Assembly (NCBI RefSeq): GCF_009796745.1
Contig: NZ_CP047024.1
Coordinates: 1,302,001-1,366,000 of the forward strand
DNA length: 64,000 nucleotides
Direction: 5' to 3'
Source: Paraglaciecola sp. L1A13
Lineage (GTDB): Bacteria; Pseudomonadota; Gammaproteobacteria; Enterobacterales; Alteromonadaceae
Positions 56,764 through 64,000 of this stretch are shown piece after piece (position 1 is the stretch's first letter; the number at the start of each line of letters is the position of its first letter). Under the pieces are notes generated by a model. That model made no database searches. It saw only the letters and a program-made list of their open reading frames with translations, and was not told where the DNA came from. The position numbers were made by a program, and so were the translations under genes.

Positions 56764-59700
56764 ATGTCTGATTGTAAATTCGTACATCTAAGAGTCCACA
56801 GTGACTATTCAATGCTGGATGGTTTGAATAAAGTCAAACCTCTGATTTCTCATGTAAAATCCTTGAATATGCCTGCGGTTGCACTCACCGACCAGATGAA
56901 CATGTGCGGCTTGGTTAAGTTTTATGAACAAGCACATTCAAACGGTATTAAACCCATTATTGGAACAGATTTTTGGGTGCAATCCGATGCACTCGAAGGT
57001 CATGTTTTTCGATTAACACTGTTGGCGGCGAATAATAAAGGCTACAAGAATATAACCTTGCTCATATCCAAAGCCTATTTACGGGGCAGTGTGCAAGACA
57101 GGGCGGTAATCGACCAAGAATGGTTAATAGAGCACTGTGAGGGGGTAATTGTTCTTTCTGGGGGGCGTATGGGCGATTTGGGTGTATACCTCACCAAAGG
57201 AAATGTCGCCCTCGCTGAGAAAACAACCCAGTTTTATCAGCAGTATTTCCCTGACCGTTTCTATTTGGAATTGACCCGCACGGGACGATTAGGTGAAGAA
57301 GATTATATTCACCGCGCGGTTAACTGGGCAACTGAACATGACTTACCTGTCGTTGCCACCAATGAAGTATGCTTTCTTTCTGCCGAAAACTTTGATGCAC
57401 ACGAAATCCGAGTCGCGATCCATGATGGCTTTACATTAAATGATCCCCGTCGTCCTAAATTATACAGCGAACAACAATACATGCGTTCCAGTGAGGAAAT
57501 GTGTGAGCTGTTCGCTGACATCCCTCAAGCTATAGAGAACACAGTCGAAATAGCCAAACGCTGTAATGTTTCGGTATTACTGGGTACGTACTTCTTGCCC
57601 GATTTCCCCACTGGGGATATGTCGATCGCTGATTTCTTGGTAAAGGTATCTGAAGAAGGCTTAGAAAAACGTCTCGCATTTTTATTTCCTGACGAAGACG
57701 AGCGAATTGCTAAACGTCCGGAATATGATGAGCGTTTAAAAATTGAGCTTGTAGTTATCAATCAAATGGGATTTCCTGGTTATTTCTTGATTGTTATGGA
57801 GTTTATTCAGTGGAGTAAAGATAACGGAATTCCTGTTGGCCCCGGTCGTGGTTCTGGTGCTGGTTCATTGGTAGCTTATGCACTAAGTATTACAGATCTG
57901 GATCCGCTGGAGTTTGATTTACTCTTTGAACGTTTCTTAAATCCCGAACGGGTATCGATGCCAGATTTCGATGTGGATTTCTGTATGGATAGACGCGACG
58001 AAGTAATTGATCACGTTGCCGAATTGTATGGGCGCGATGCGGTATCTCAGATTATCACCTTTGGTACGATGGCAGCCAAAGCTGTAGTGCGCGATGTTGG
58101 CCGTGTATTGGGTCACCCTTATGGATTCGTTGATCGAATTTCTAAGTTGATCCCGCCTACGCCCGGCATGACCCTTACCAAGGCTTTTGAAGAAGAGCCG
58201 AGATTACCCGAGCTATACGCCTACGATGAAGAGGTCAAAGATCTTATTGATATGGCGCGAATTCTCGAAGGTGTTACACGTAATGCTGGTAAACATGCGG
58301 GTGGTGTTGTTATTGCGCCAGACAAAATTACCGATTTTGCTCCCCTTTATTGTGATGATGAGGGTAAAAATCCGGTTACACAATTCGATAAGAATGACGT
58401 TGAAACCGCAGGCTTGGTCAAGTTTGACTTTTTGGGTCTGCGCACACTGACCATTATTCAGTGGGCTATCGATATGATATCGAGCGGACGAGGCGTTGAT
58501 ATCGATATCACGACCATTCCGACCGACGATAAAAAGTGCTTCAAGTTGTTGCAACGTTCCGAAACGACGGCTGTATTTCAGCTGGAATCTCGTGGTATGA
58601 AAGACTTAATTAAGCGCTTACGACCAGATTCCTTTGAAGATATTATCGCATTGGTAGCCTTGTTTAGACCTGGTCCATTGCAATCAGGCATGGTTGATAA
58701 CTTTATTGATCGTAAGCATGGGCGAGAAGCTATTTCCTACCCTGATGCGACTTATCAACATGAATGTTTAAAAGAAATTCTGGAACCGACTTACGGCATT
58801 ATTTTGTATCAAGAGCAGGTTATGCAAATAGCCCAAGTTATGTCTGGATACAGCCTAGGTGGCGCTGATTTACTGCGCCGAGCTATGGGTAAGAAGAAGC
58901 CTGAGGAAATGGCTAAACAACGTGAGTCGTTTGAAACTGGCGCAAAAGACAATAATATAGATCCAGAATTGGCGATAAAAATCTTCGATTTGGTGGAAAA
59001 ATTTGCCGGTTACGGGTTCAATAAATCTCACTCGGCAGCATACGCCTTGGTCTCGTACCAAACATTATGGTTAAAGACCCATTATCCCGCTGAATTTATG
59101 GCGGCGGTTATGTCTGCTGATATGGACAACACAGATAAAATTGTGACCTTGGTAGATGAATGTCAGCGAATGGGTATTACCCTACTACCACCTGATGTAA
59201 ACGCTGGTAGTTATAAATTTACCGTCGATAGTGAAGGGCGCATTGTATATGGTATCGGTGCTATCAAAGGTGTGGGCGAGGGGCCTATTGCTGCTATTAT
59301 TGAAGCCAGAGAAAAACATAAACAATTTACAGACTTATTCGATTTTTGTGCCAAAGTAGATACAAAACGTATTAATAAACGCGTGCTTGAAAAACTTGTA
59401 TACGCAGGGGCATTAGACTCTCTTGGTCCTCATCGAGCGTCAATTATGGCAACTTTACCAGAGGCTATAGCTGCCGCTGATCAACATGCAAAAGCCGAAT
59501 CTCATGGCCAGAGCGATATGTTTGGCTTGTTGACGACTGAGCCTGAACAGGTAGAGCAAGCGTTTGCTAAAGTGCCACAATGGCCTGAGAAAGTGTGGCT
59601 AGACGGTGAGAAAGTTACCTTAGGTTTGTATTTAACTGGGCATCCAATTAATCAGTATGCACAAGAGATAAAGCATTACTGCACTGGGCGCTTAGTTGAC

Positions 59701-60231
59701 CTTAAGCCAACTAACAAAGATCAGATTTCGTACGCGGTAGGATTAGTCCTCAGCGTGCGCGTTATGACGAATAAACGTGGTCGACGATGGGGTATTGTTA
59801 CCTTAGATGATAAAAGTGCTAGGATAGATGTACGATTTTTCCCCGATCTGTTTGAACAATACGAAGAAATACTGCAATCTGATCGAATATTGGTTGTAAG
59901 TGGACAGGTCAGCTTTGATGAATTTTCTGGGGGCAATACAATAGGCGCTCGAGATGTCATGGACATAGTTCAGGCAAGAGAAAAGAACGCCAAATGGTTA
60001 AGTATGCAGTTTGATTCGAGCTGGTGTAATGCGTCAACTCTCGCTAAACTGCAAGCAATATTAGCGCCTTATCAAGGCGGCAGCTGTCCGGTACAAGCCA
60101 ATGTTGTGCATCCGGACGCAGAAGTTACTTTGGCGTTAGGTGCTCAGTGGTATGTTACTCCTGAGGATCAGCTATTATTTGAATTACAGCAGCAGTTCGG
60201 TAAAGAGCACGTAGAGCTGGTGTTTCATTGA
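56764..60231 (+). CDS. dnaE: DNA polymerase III alpha subunit
   Basis: 1155 residues, close to E. coli (1160). N-terminal PHP domain ([19 protein letters not shown]), polymerase palm with catalytic Asp residues in [12 protein letters not shown], fingers with [10 protein letters not shown] and [13 protein letters not shown], then the clamp-binding segment QSDMFGLL near residue 922 and an OB domain ([20 protein letters not shown]). It is the replicative polymerase. Confidence 0.98.
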   Translation: MSDCKFVHLRVHSDYSMLDGLNKVKPLISHVKSLNMPAVALTDQMNMCGLVKFYEQAHSNGIKPIIGTDFWVQSDALEGHVFRLTLLAANNKGYKNITLLISKAYLRGSVQDRAVIDQEWLIEHCEGVIVLSGGRMGDLGVYLTKGNVALAEKTTQFYQQYFPDRFYLELTRTGRLGEEDYIHRAVNWATEHDLPVVATNEVCFLSAENFDAHEIRVAIHDGFTLNDPRRPKLYSEQQYMRSSEEMCELFADIPQAIENTVEIAKRCNVSVLLGTYFLPDFPTGDMSIADFLVKVSEEGLEKRLAFLFPDEDERIAKRPEYDERLKIELVVINQMGFPGYFLIVMEFIQWSKDNGIPVGPGRGSGAGSLVAYALSITDLDPLEFDLLFERFLNPERVSMPDFDVDFCMDRRDEVIDHVAELYGRDAVSQIITFGTMAAKAVVRDVGRVLGHPYGFVDRISKLIPPTPGMTLTKAFEEEPRLPELYAYDEEVKDLIDMARILEGVTRNAGKHAGGVVIAPDKITDFAPLYCDDEGKNPVTQFDKNDVETAGLVKFDFLGLRTLTIIQWAIDMISSGRGVDIDITTIPTDDKKCFKLLQRSETTAVFQLESRGMKDLIKRLRPDSFEDIIALVALFRPGPLQSGMVDNFIDRKHGREAISYPDATYQHECLKEILEPTYGIILYQEQVMQIAQVMSGYSLGGADLLRRAMGKKKPEEMAKQRESFETGAKDNNIDPELAIKIFDLVEKFAGYGFNKSHSAAYALVSYQTLWLKTHYPAEFMAAVMSADMDNTDKIVTLVDECQRMGITLLPPDVNAGSYKFTVDSEGRIVYGIGAIKGVGEGPIAAIIEAREKHKQFTDLFDFCAKVDTKRINKRVLEKLVYAGALDSLGPHRASIMATLPEAIAAADQHAKAESHGQSDMFGLLTTEPEQVEQAFAKVPQWPEKVWLDGEKVTLGLYLTGHPINQYAQEIKHYCTGRLVDLKPTNKDQISYAVGLVLSVRVMTNKRGRRWGIVTLDDKSARIDVRFFPDLFEQYEEILQSDRILVVSGQVSFDEFSGGNTIGARDVMDIVQAREKNAKWLSMQFDSSWCNASTLAKLQAILAPYQGGSCPVQANVVHPDAEVTLALGAQWYVTPEDQLLFELQQQFGKEHVELVFH

Positions 60232-60279
60232 TTTTGGCAGATACAAAATCTGTTCACGAATAAACAAATTGGGTGTGGA

Positions 60280-61236
60280 ATGAGCTTGAACTTTTTGGAT
60301 TTCGAAAAACCAATCGCCGATCTTGAAGCAAAGATTGAAGGATTGCGTTTGGTTAATCAAGGCGGTGAATTCGATATTAGTATCGAAGAAGAAATCACAA
60401 AACTGCGCGAGAAAAGCGCTGAAATGAGCAAGAAGGTCTTCGCAGATCTGGGTGCATGGCAGGTATCACAACTTGCTCGTCATCCAATGCGTCCTTATAC
60501 GTTAGATTATATCCCTCGTATCTTCAGCGAATTCGATGAATTGGCGGGTGATCGTGCTTTCGCTGATGATAAGGCAATCATCGGTGGATTAGCCTTTTTA
60601 GATGAGCAACCGATTATGGTTATTGGTCATCAAAAAGGTCGGGATACAAAAGAAAAGATTAAACGTAATTTCGGTATGCCTAAGCCAGAAGGTTATCGTA
60701 AAGCCCTGCGCTTAATGGAAATGGCTGAGCGTTTTAATTTACCGATTATTACCTTTATTGATACCCCAGGGGCATACCCAGGTGTTGGCGCAGAAGAACG
60801 CGGACAAAGTGAAGCTATTGCGCGAAACCTAAAGGTAATGTCCGGCCTAAAAGTACCTATCATCTGCACTGTTATTGGTGAAGGTGGTTCAGGTGGGGCG
60901 TTGGCCATAGGCGTGGGAGACCGCGTGAACATGCTGCAATACAGTACCTATTCGGTTATCTCTCCAGAGGGGTGCGCGTCTATTCTTTGGAAAAGCGCCG
61001 AGAAAGCACCCCAAGCGGCAGAAGCAATGGGCGTAGCGGCAGGACAGATTAAAGAGTTAGGCTTGATCAACAGCATCGTTGAGGAGCCATTGGGCGGCGC
61101 CCATCGTGATCACGATATTGCTGCGGCTAATCTAAAGGCCACTCTTAAGCAACAGTTAGCTCAATTAAAGAGCTTATCGGTTGAAGAGTTGCTTGATCAA
61201 CGTTACGAGAGACTGATGTCTTTCGGTTACTGTTAA
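60280..61236 (+). CDS. accA: Acetyl-CoA carboxylase carboxyltransferase alpha subunit
   Basis: 318 residues, starting [20 protein letters not shown]. The crotonase-fold core has [18 protein letters not shown] and [17 protein letters not shown], which bind the acyl-CoA. With AccD it makes malonyl-CoA for fatty acid synthesis, supplying fabZ and the lipid A genes. TGTGGA precedes the ATG. Confidence 0.97.
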   Translation: MSLNFLDFEKPIADLEAKIEGLRLVNQGGEFDISIEEEITKLREKSAEMSKKVFADLGAWQVSQLARHPMRPYTLDYIPRIFSEFDELAGDRAFADDKAIIGGLAFLDEQPIMVIGHQKGRDTKEKIKRNFGMPKPEGYRKALRLMEMAERFNLPIITFIDTPGAYPGVGAEERGQSEAIARNLKVMSGLKVPIICTVIGEGGSGGALAIGVGDRVNMLQYSTYSVISPEGCASILWKSAEKAPQAAEAMGVAAGQIKELGLINSIVEEPLGGAHRDHDIAAANLKATLKQQLAQLKSLSVEELLDQRYERLMSFGYC

Positions 61237-61245
61237 TAAAAAATC

Positions 61246-61267
61246 ACTGCCTGAGCACTCAGGCAGT
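61246..61267. terminator. Hairpin between accA and tilS
   Basis: ACTGCCTGA pairs perfectly with TCAGGCAGT around GCAC. The T-run lies on the minus strand (GATTTTTT), so as a terminator it would best stop leftward transcripts. For plus-strand accA it can act only as a pause or 3' end protector. Confidence 0.5.
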
Positions 61268-61330
61268 TGGCGTATAGCTCTTTAGCTCCTTGCTATCGAG
61301 CTAACGCTGAATTACGTACCGCTGGTTGAC

Positions 61331-62731
61331 ATGTCTTTACTTCTTCACTTACAACAGCAACTTTCAACGCTATCCCGTTATCATTCGTCTCCTTCAAGAA
61401 TCGTCGTTGCCTACAGCGCAGGAATAGACTCACACGTACTTTTGCATGCATTGTGGCAATTACGCGAACGGCATGAATTTGAGTTAAGTGCGATCTATAT
61501 ACATCATGGACTCAGTGTTAACGCCAGTATTTGGCAACAGCATTGTGCTGACGTGTGTGCGGCTCTGGGTGTTGATTTTCAGACTGCTAAGGTAACCGTT
61601 GATTTATCAATCGGAAAAGGTCTTGAAGCTCAAGCTAGACAAGTACGGTATGCTAAATTAGTGGAACTTGCGCCTCAGAACAGCGTTGTTATGTTAGCGC
61701 AGCATCAAGATGATCAGTTAGAAACAGTCTTACTGCAGTTAAAGCGCGGTGCAGGTCCTAAAGGGCTAAGCGGTATGGCCGAGTACTTTTCTCGCACTAA
61801 ACCAATAAATAGTTATCAACAAGTTCATTTTTTCAGGCCATTGCTGGATATTAGTCAAGCAAAAATTCATGCATACGCACAAGAGCATCATTTACGCTGG
61901 CATGAAGATGATTCAAATAAAAATACCGATTTTGAGCGTAATTTTATTCGGCACGATATAAGCCCTGTGTTGATGCAGCGTTGGCCTCACTTTGCTAAAT
62001 CTGTATCACGCAGTGCGCGCCTATGTGCTCAGCAGCAATCACTGTTAGATGAAGTTACCCTTGAAAAACTAGATAATCTGCGCATCCAAAAGCATATTTT
62101 ATCTGTGAAAGGGTTATTAGCGTTAAGCGAATCGTGGCGTATTCAAGTGGTGCGTATGTGGTTAGATGAAAGAAATATCATTAGTCCGAGTCAGGCGATA
62201 CTCATGCAATTATCAAGTGAACTATTGGCCGCTGCAGATGATGCTAACCCTGTTATTCGTTGGCAAGATTGGCAATTTAGACGTTTTGAAGATGGCCTAT
62301 ATGTTATTCCATTGGCACAAGAGATAACCCCAGATGTACGACCATTGGCGTTATCATTACCGGTTGGGCTGCCTAATATGTTGGGAGTATTGAGTCTTTG
62401 TTCACACAAAGCCAGTAGCAAGCAACGGAATGTTCTGCCAGTTGACAATATTGAGCAATATCCCGTTAGTGTAGAGTTTGGTGGCTTTTCTCGGCGTTTC
62501 ACTCCGCACGATGCGCACCATTCTAAACCGTTAAAGCAGTGGTTTAAGTATTGGCGAATTCCACCATGGGAGCGCAGCAGTATTGCTATTATTTGTCAGC
62601 AAACTAGCGTTATTGGTTTGTTAATAAAAGGGACGTTTCATCCAAGCAAAACCGTCAGTGTAGAACATACGAAAAAATGTGATGAGCCAGTCTTATCTTA
62701 TTACATACAGTACCAATCAAACCCCGAATAG
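61331..62731 (+). CDS. tilS: tRNA(Ile)-lysidine synthase
   Basis: 466 residues. The PP-loop is present as VAYSAGIDSHVLL near residue 27, a SGGxDS variant with Ala for the first Gly. HHGLSVNASIWQQHC and LAQHQDDQLETVLLQL follow. The C-terminal domains reach full length. It puts lysidine on tRNA-Ile (CAU). It is adjacent to accA, the usual order. Confidence 0.95.
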   Translation: MSLLLHLQQQLSTLSRYHSSPSRIVVAYSAGIDSHVLLHALWQLRERHEFELSAIYIHHGLSVNASIWQQHCADVCAALGVDFQTAKVTVDLSIGKGLEAQARQVRYAKLVELAPQNSVVMLAQHQDDQLETVLLQLKRGAGPKGLSGMAEYFSRTKPINSYQQVHFFRPLLDISQAKIHAYAQEHHLRWHEDDSNKNTDFERNFIRHDISPVLMQRWPHFAKSVSRSARLCAQQQSLLDEVTLEKLDNLRIQKHILSVKGLLALSESWRIQVVRMWLDERNIISPSQAILMQLSSELLAAADDANPVIRWQDWQFRRFEDGLYVIPLAQEITPDVRPLALSLPVGLPNMLGVLSLCSHKASSKQRNVLPVDNIEQYPVSVEFGGFSRRFTPHDAHHSKPLKQWFKYWRIPPWERSSIAIICQQTSVIGLLIKGTFHPSKTVSVEHTKKCDEPVLSYYIQYQSNPE

Positions 62732-62834
62732 ATCTCAGTAGCATATAAATAGACTGTTATGTGTTTCAGTCACGTGAGTGTCATAAAATATGGGTAGCCT
62801 GCAAGCATTGACTAGCTAAAACACTCACCGATAA

Positions 62835-63620
62835 TTGAAAAAACTTAAACGTTATCAATACGAACGCTACGCAGTATTGTGTAAATTGTCCTATCCAAAA
62901 TGCTTCGATCATGTTGCCCTTGGCTTTTCGGAAGATGGCCATGTGGCGATTAAAAATCGTCGAGGTCATGTGCTTGCGCGTATATTGTGGCAAGACAAGA
63001 AAAAAGAAGTGATTGTGGTGTTCCGTGGTTCGCAGATATTAAGTGATTGGTTTGCAAATCTGTGTTTTTTCCCCAAACGTAAACGCTTTGATAAAACAGT
63101 TTACTATGTTCACTATGGTTACGATCGATTACTTAATCAAAAAGTCCCAGGCGCAGAGCAATCAGACGAAGCTCTGAGTATCTATCAGCAAATAGAACGT
63201 GTATTGACGCCTCTTATCGCCAATGGCAAACGGGTTAGTTTGACAGGACATTCATCCGGTGGTGCCATGGCAATATTGACAGCGGATTGGTTGGAGCGCC
63301 GCTTTGATGCACCCGTTAGACGCGTAGTAACTTTTGGTCAACCATCGACAGGGTTTCGCAGTTTTAACAGGCATTACCTTCTTCATCGCAGAACTTATCG
63401 AATCTGTTGCGACTTAGATATAATTACCTTTTTGCCGCCTTTACCGGGGATTTTCGTTCATGTGGGTCGGAATTTATGGTTACATAATGAGCGTATTTAT
63501 GAAAATATTCGCCCCTCTGTGCGTCTATACAAAACATTAACAAGTTGGCTTATTTCGCCAATTTCTTATCACTACATGCATAAATATATTCGTAATAAGG
63601 ACTTTTTTGATAAACATTAA
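62835..63620 (+). CDS. Class 3 lipase-family protein
   Basis: 261 residues of the alpha/beta-hydrolase type. IVVFRGSQILSDWFANL is the class 3 oxyanion block, and the nucleophile is the serine in LTGHSSGGAMAIL near residue 144; CCDLDIITFLPP carries the likely Asp and a late His follows. No signal peptide is present. The start is TTG without a clear ribosome site, so the true N-terminus is uncertain. Substrate unknown. Confidence 0.82.
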   Translation: MKKLKRYQYERYAVLCKLSYPKCFDHVALGFSEDGHVAIKNRRGHVLARILWQDKKKEVIVVFRGSQILSDWFANLCFFPKRKRFDKTVYYVHYGYDRLLNQKVPGAEQSDEALSIYQQIERVLTPLIANGKRVSLTGHSSGGAMAILTADWLERRFDAPVRRVVTFGQPSTGFRSFNRHYLLHRRTYRICCDLDIITFLPPLPGIFVHVGRNLWLHNERIYENIRPSVRLYKTLTSWLISPISYHYMHKYIRNKDFFDKH

Positions 63621-63717
63621 GCTAGTCAGTCAATTCGGCTAGCCACATGTATGGTGTGAGTCTAAGACCTGACTAACGGAGTTGAATGCGCGCGCTCATC
63701 GCATAAAATACAGCTGA

Positions 63718-64000
63718 TTAAGAGCGAGGGGAATGACCTTGGTTAATGCTTTCAATATATTGGGCTTGCTTGAGCTTTTGTTGAACACTCAGTTCGGCCG
63801 TTTTTAATAACGCTCTACAATGTTTTAGTCCGCTTTGCTGCTCTTCGTCTAACCCGTCGTCTTGCGCTAATCTGGCCAGCACTTTGAGTAAACTCAAGCC
63901 TATATTTGGGTTTTTAGGTGAGAGTTGTAACGCTTGCGTAAGTAATTTGTATGCAGGCGAAAAACGTTTGTTTTTATAATGTACTGACGCCATTTCAGCT
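63718..64000 (-). CDS. TPR-containing protein, C-terminal part only
   Basis: The frame stays open at the window edge, so an ATG at 63993 is probably internal; the residues before it would be Ala-Glu. The visible part has a tetratricopeptide repeat (HYKNKRFSPAYKLLTQAL, then LSPKNPNIGLSLLKVLARLA) and a helical, lysine/glutamine-rich tail. It resembles the end of TPR proteins fused to response regulators in related bacteria, but the N-terminus needed to tell is outside. Confidence 0.6.
   Translation of the reverse strand, partial: AEMASVHYKNKRFSPAYKLLTQALQLSPKNPNIGLSLLKVLARLAQDDGLDEEQQSGLKHCRALLKTAELSVQQKLKQAQYIESINQGHSPRS

Overview
The window looks like a chromosomal segment of a marine gammaproteobacterium of the order Alteromonadales. 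The gene content and protein sequences suggest Alteromonadaceae close to Paraglaciecola/Glaciecola; that genus guess is inference from general familiarity, not a database match. The backbone is conserved housekeeping synteny (queA-tgt-yajC-secDF, suhB/trmJ-cysE-isc, map/rpsB-tsf-pyrH-frr-uppS-cdsA-dxr-rseP-bamA-skp-lpxD-fabZ-lpxA-lpxB-rnhB-dnaE-accA-tilS). No rRNA, tRNA, CRISPR array, insertion sequence or prophage was seen. Two genes run off the edges (1..165 and 63718..64000, both minus strand).

Region 1-5 kb is surface and envelope biology. It holds the start of a secreted protein behind a near-consensus sigma-54 promoter, then a minus-strand run of a PEP-CTERM/exosortase-associated acyltransferase, a patatin-like lipase, a YdcF/DUF218 membrane protein and a UDP-glucuronate 4-epimerase-like enzyme. 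A small secreted trypsin-like protease is divergent from the epimerase. Region 5-10.5 kb is a glyoxylate-shunt cluster: malate synthase G, a LysR regulator and long-form isocitrate lyase. A shared TTCA-N5-TGAA dyad lies upstream of both enzyme genes, and six tandem heptamers sit at the end of aceA. A secreted alkaline phosphatase follows.

Region 12.3-19.4 kb is the most distinctive accessory block. It has the same order as E. coli yjfIJKLMC (DUF2170, PspA-like, DUF2491, DUF350, DUF1190 lipoprotein, glutathionylspermidine-synthetase-like ATP-grasp) with a TVGYGD/RCK potassium channel inserted between yjfJ and yjfK. A rhomboid protease and a multi-spanning membrane protein lie downstream, and a small DUF6471 protein is divergent. 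From 19.6 to 25.3 kb are queuosine synthesis (queA, tgt) and the Sec accessory complex (yajC, secD, secF).

Region 25.4-35.2 kb holds suhB, a glyoxalase-like gene, a lipoprotein, trmJ, cysE and the whole isc operon (iscR-iscS-iscU-iscA-hscB-hscA-fdx) behind two abutting IscR type-1 sites. iscX is absent and yebG follows with its own LexA box. Region 35.3-41.7 kb (minus) carries an OlsF-like two-domain acyltransferase, an LpxH-like metallophosphatase, glnD and map. From 42 kb to 62.7 kb runs the plus-strand series for translation, isoprenoid and phospholipid precursors, outer-membrane assembly, lipid A and replication. In it, four successive genes (skp, lpxD, fabZ, lpxA) use TTG or GTG starts. 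A class-3 lipase and the C-terminus of a TPR protein end the window.

Starts were moved from the longest open frame wherever a ribosome binding site and family length argued for it (patatin, lysR, aceA, yjfM, yjfC, tgt, secD, the lipoprotein, trmJ, iscR, yebG, dxr, lpxA).
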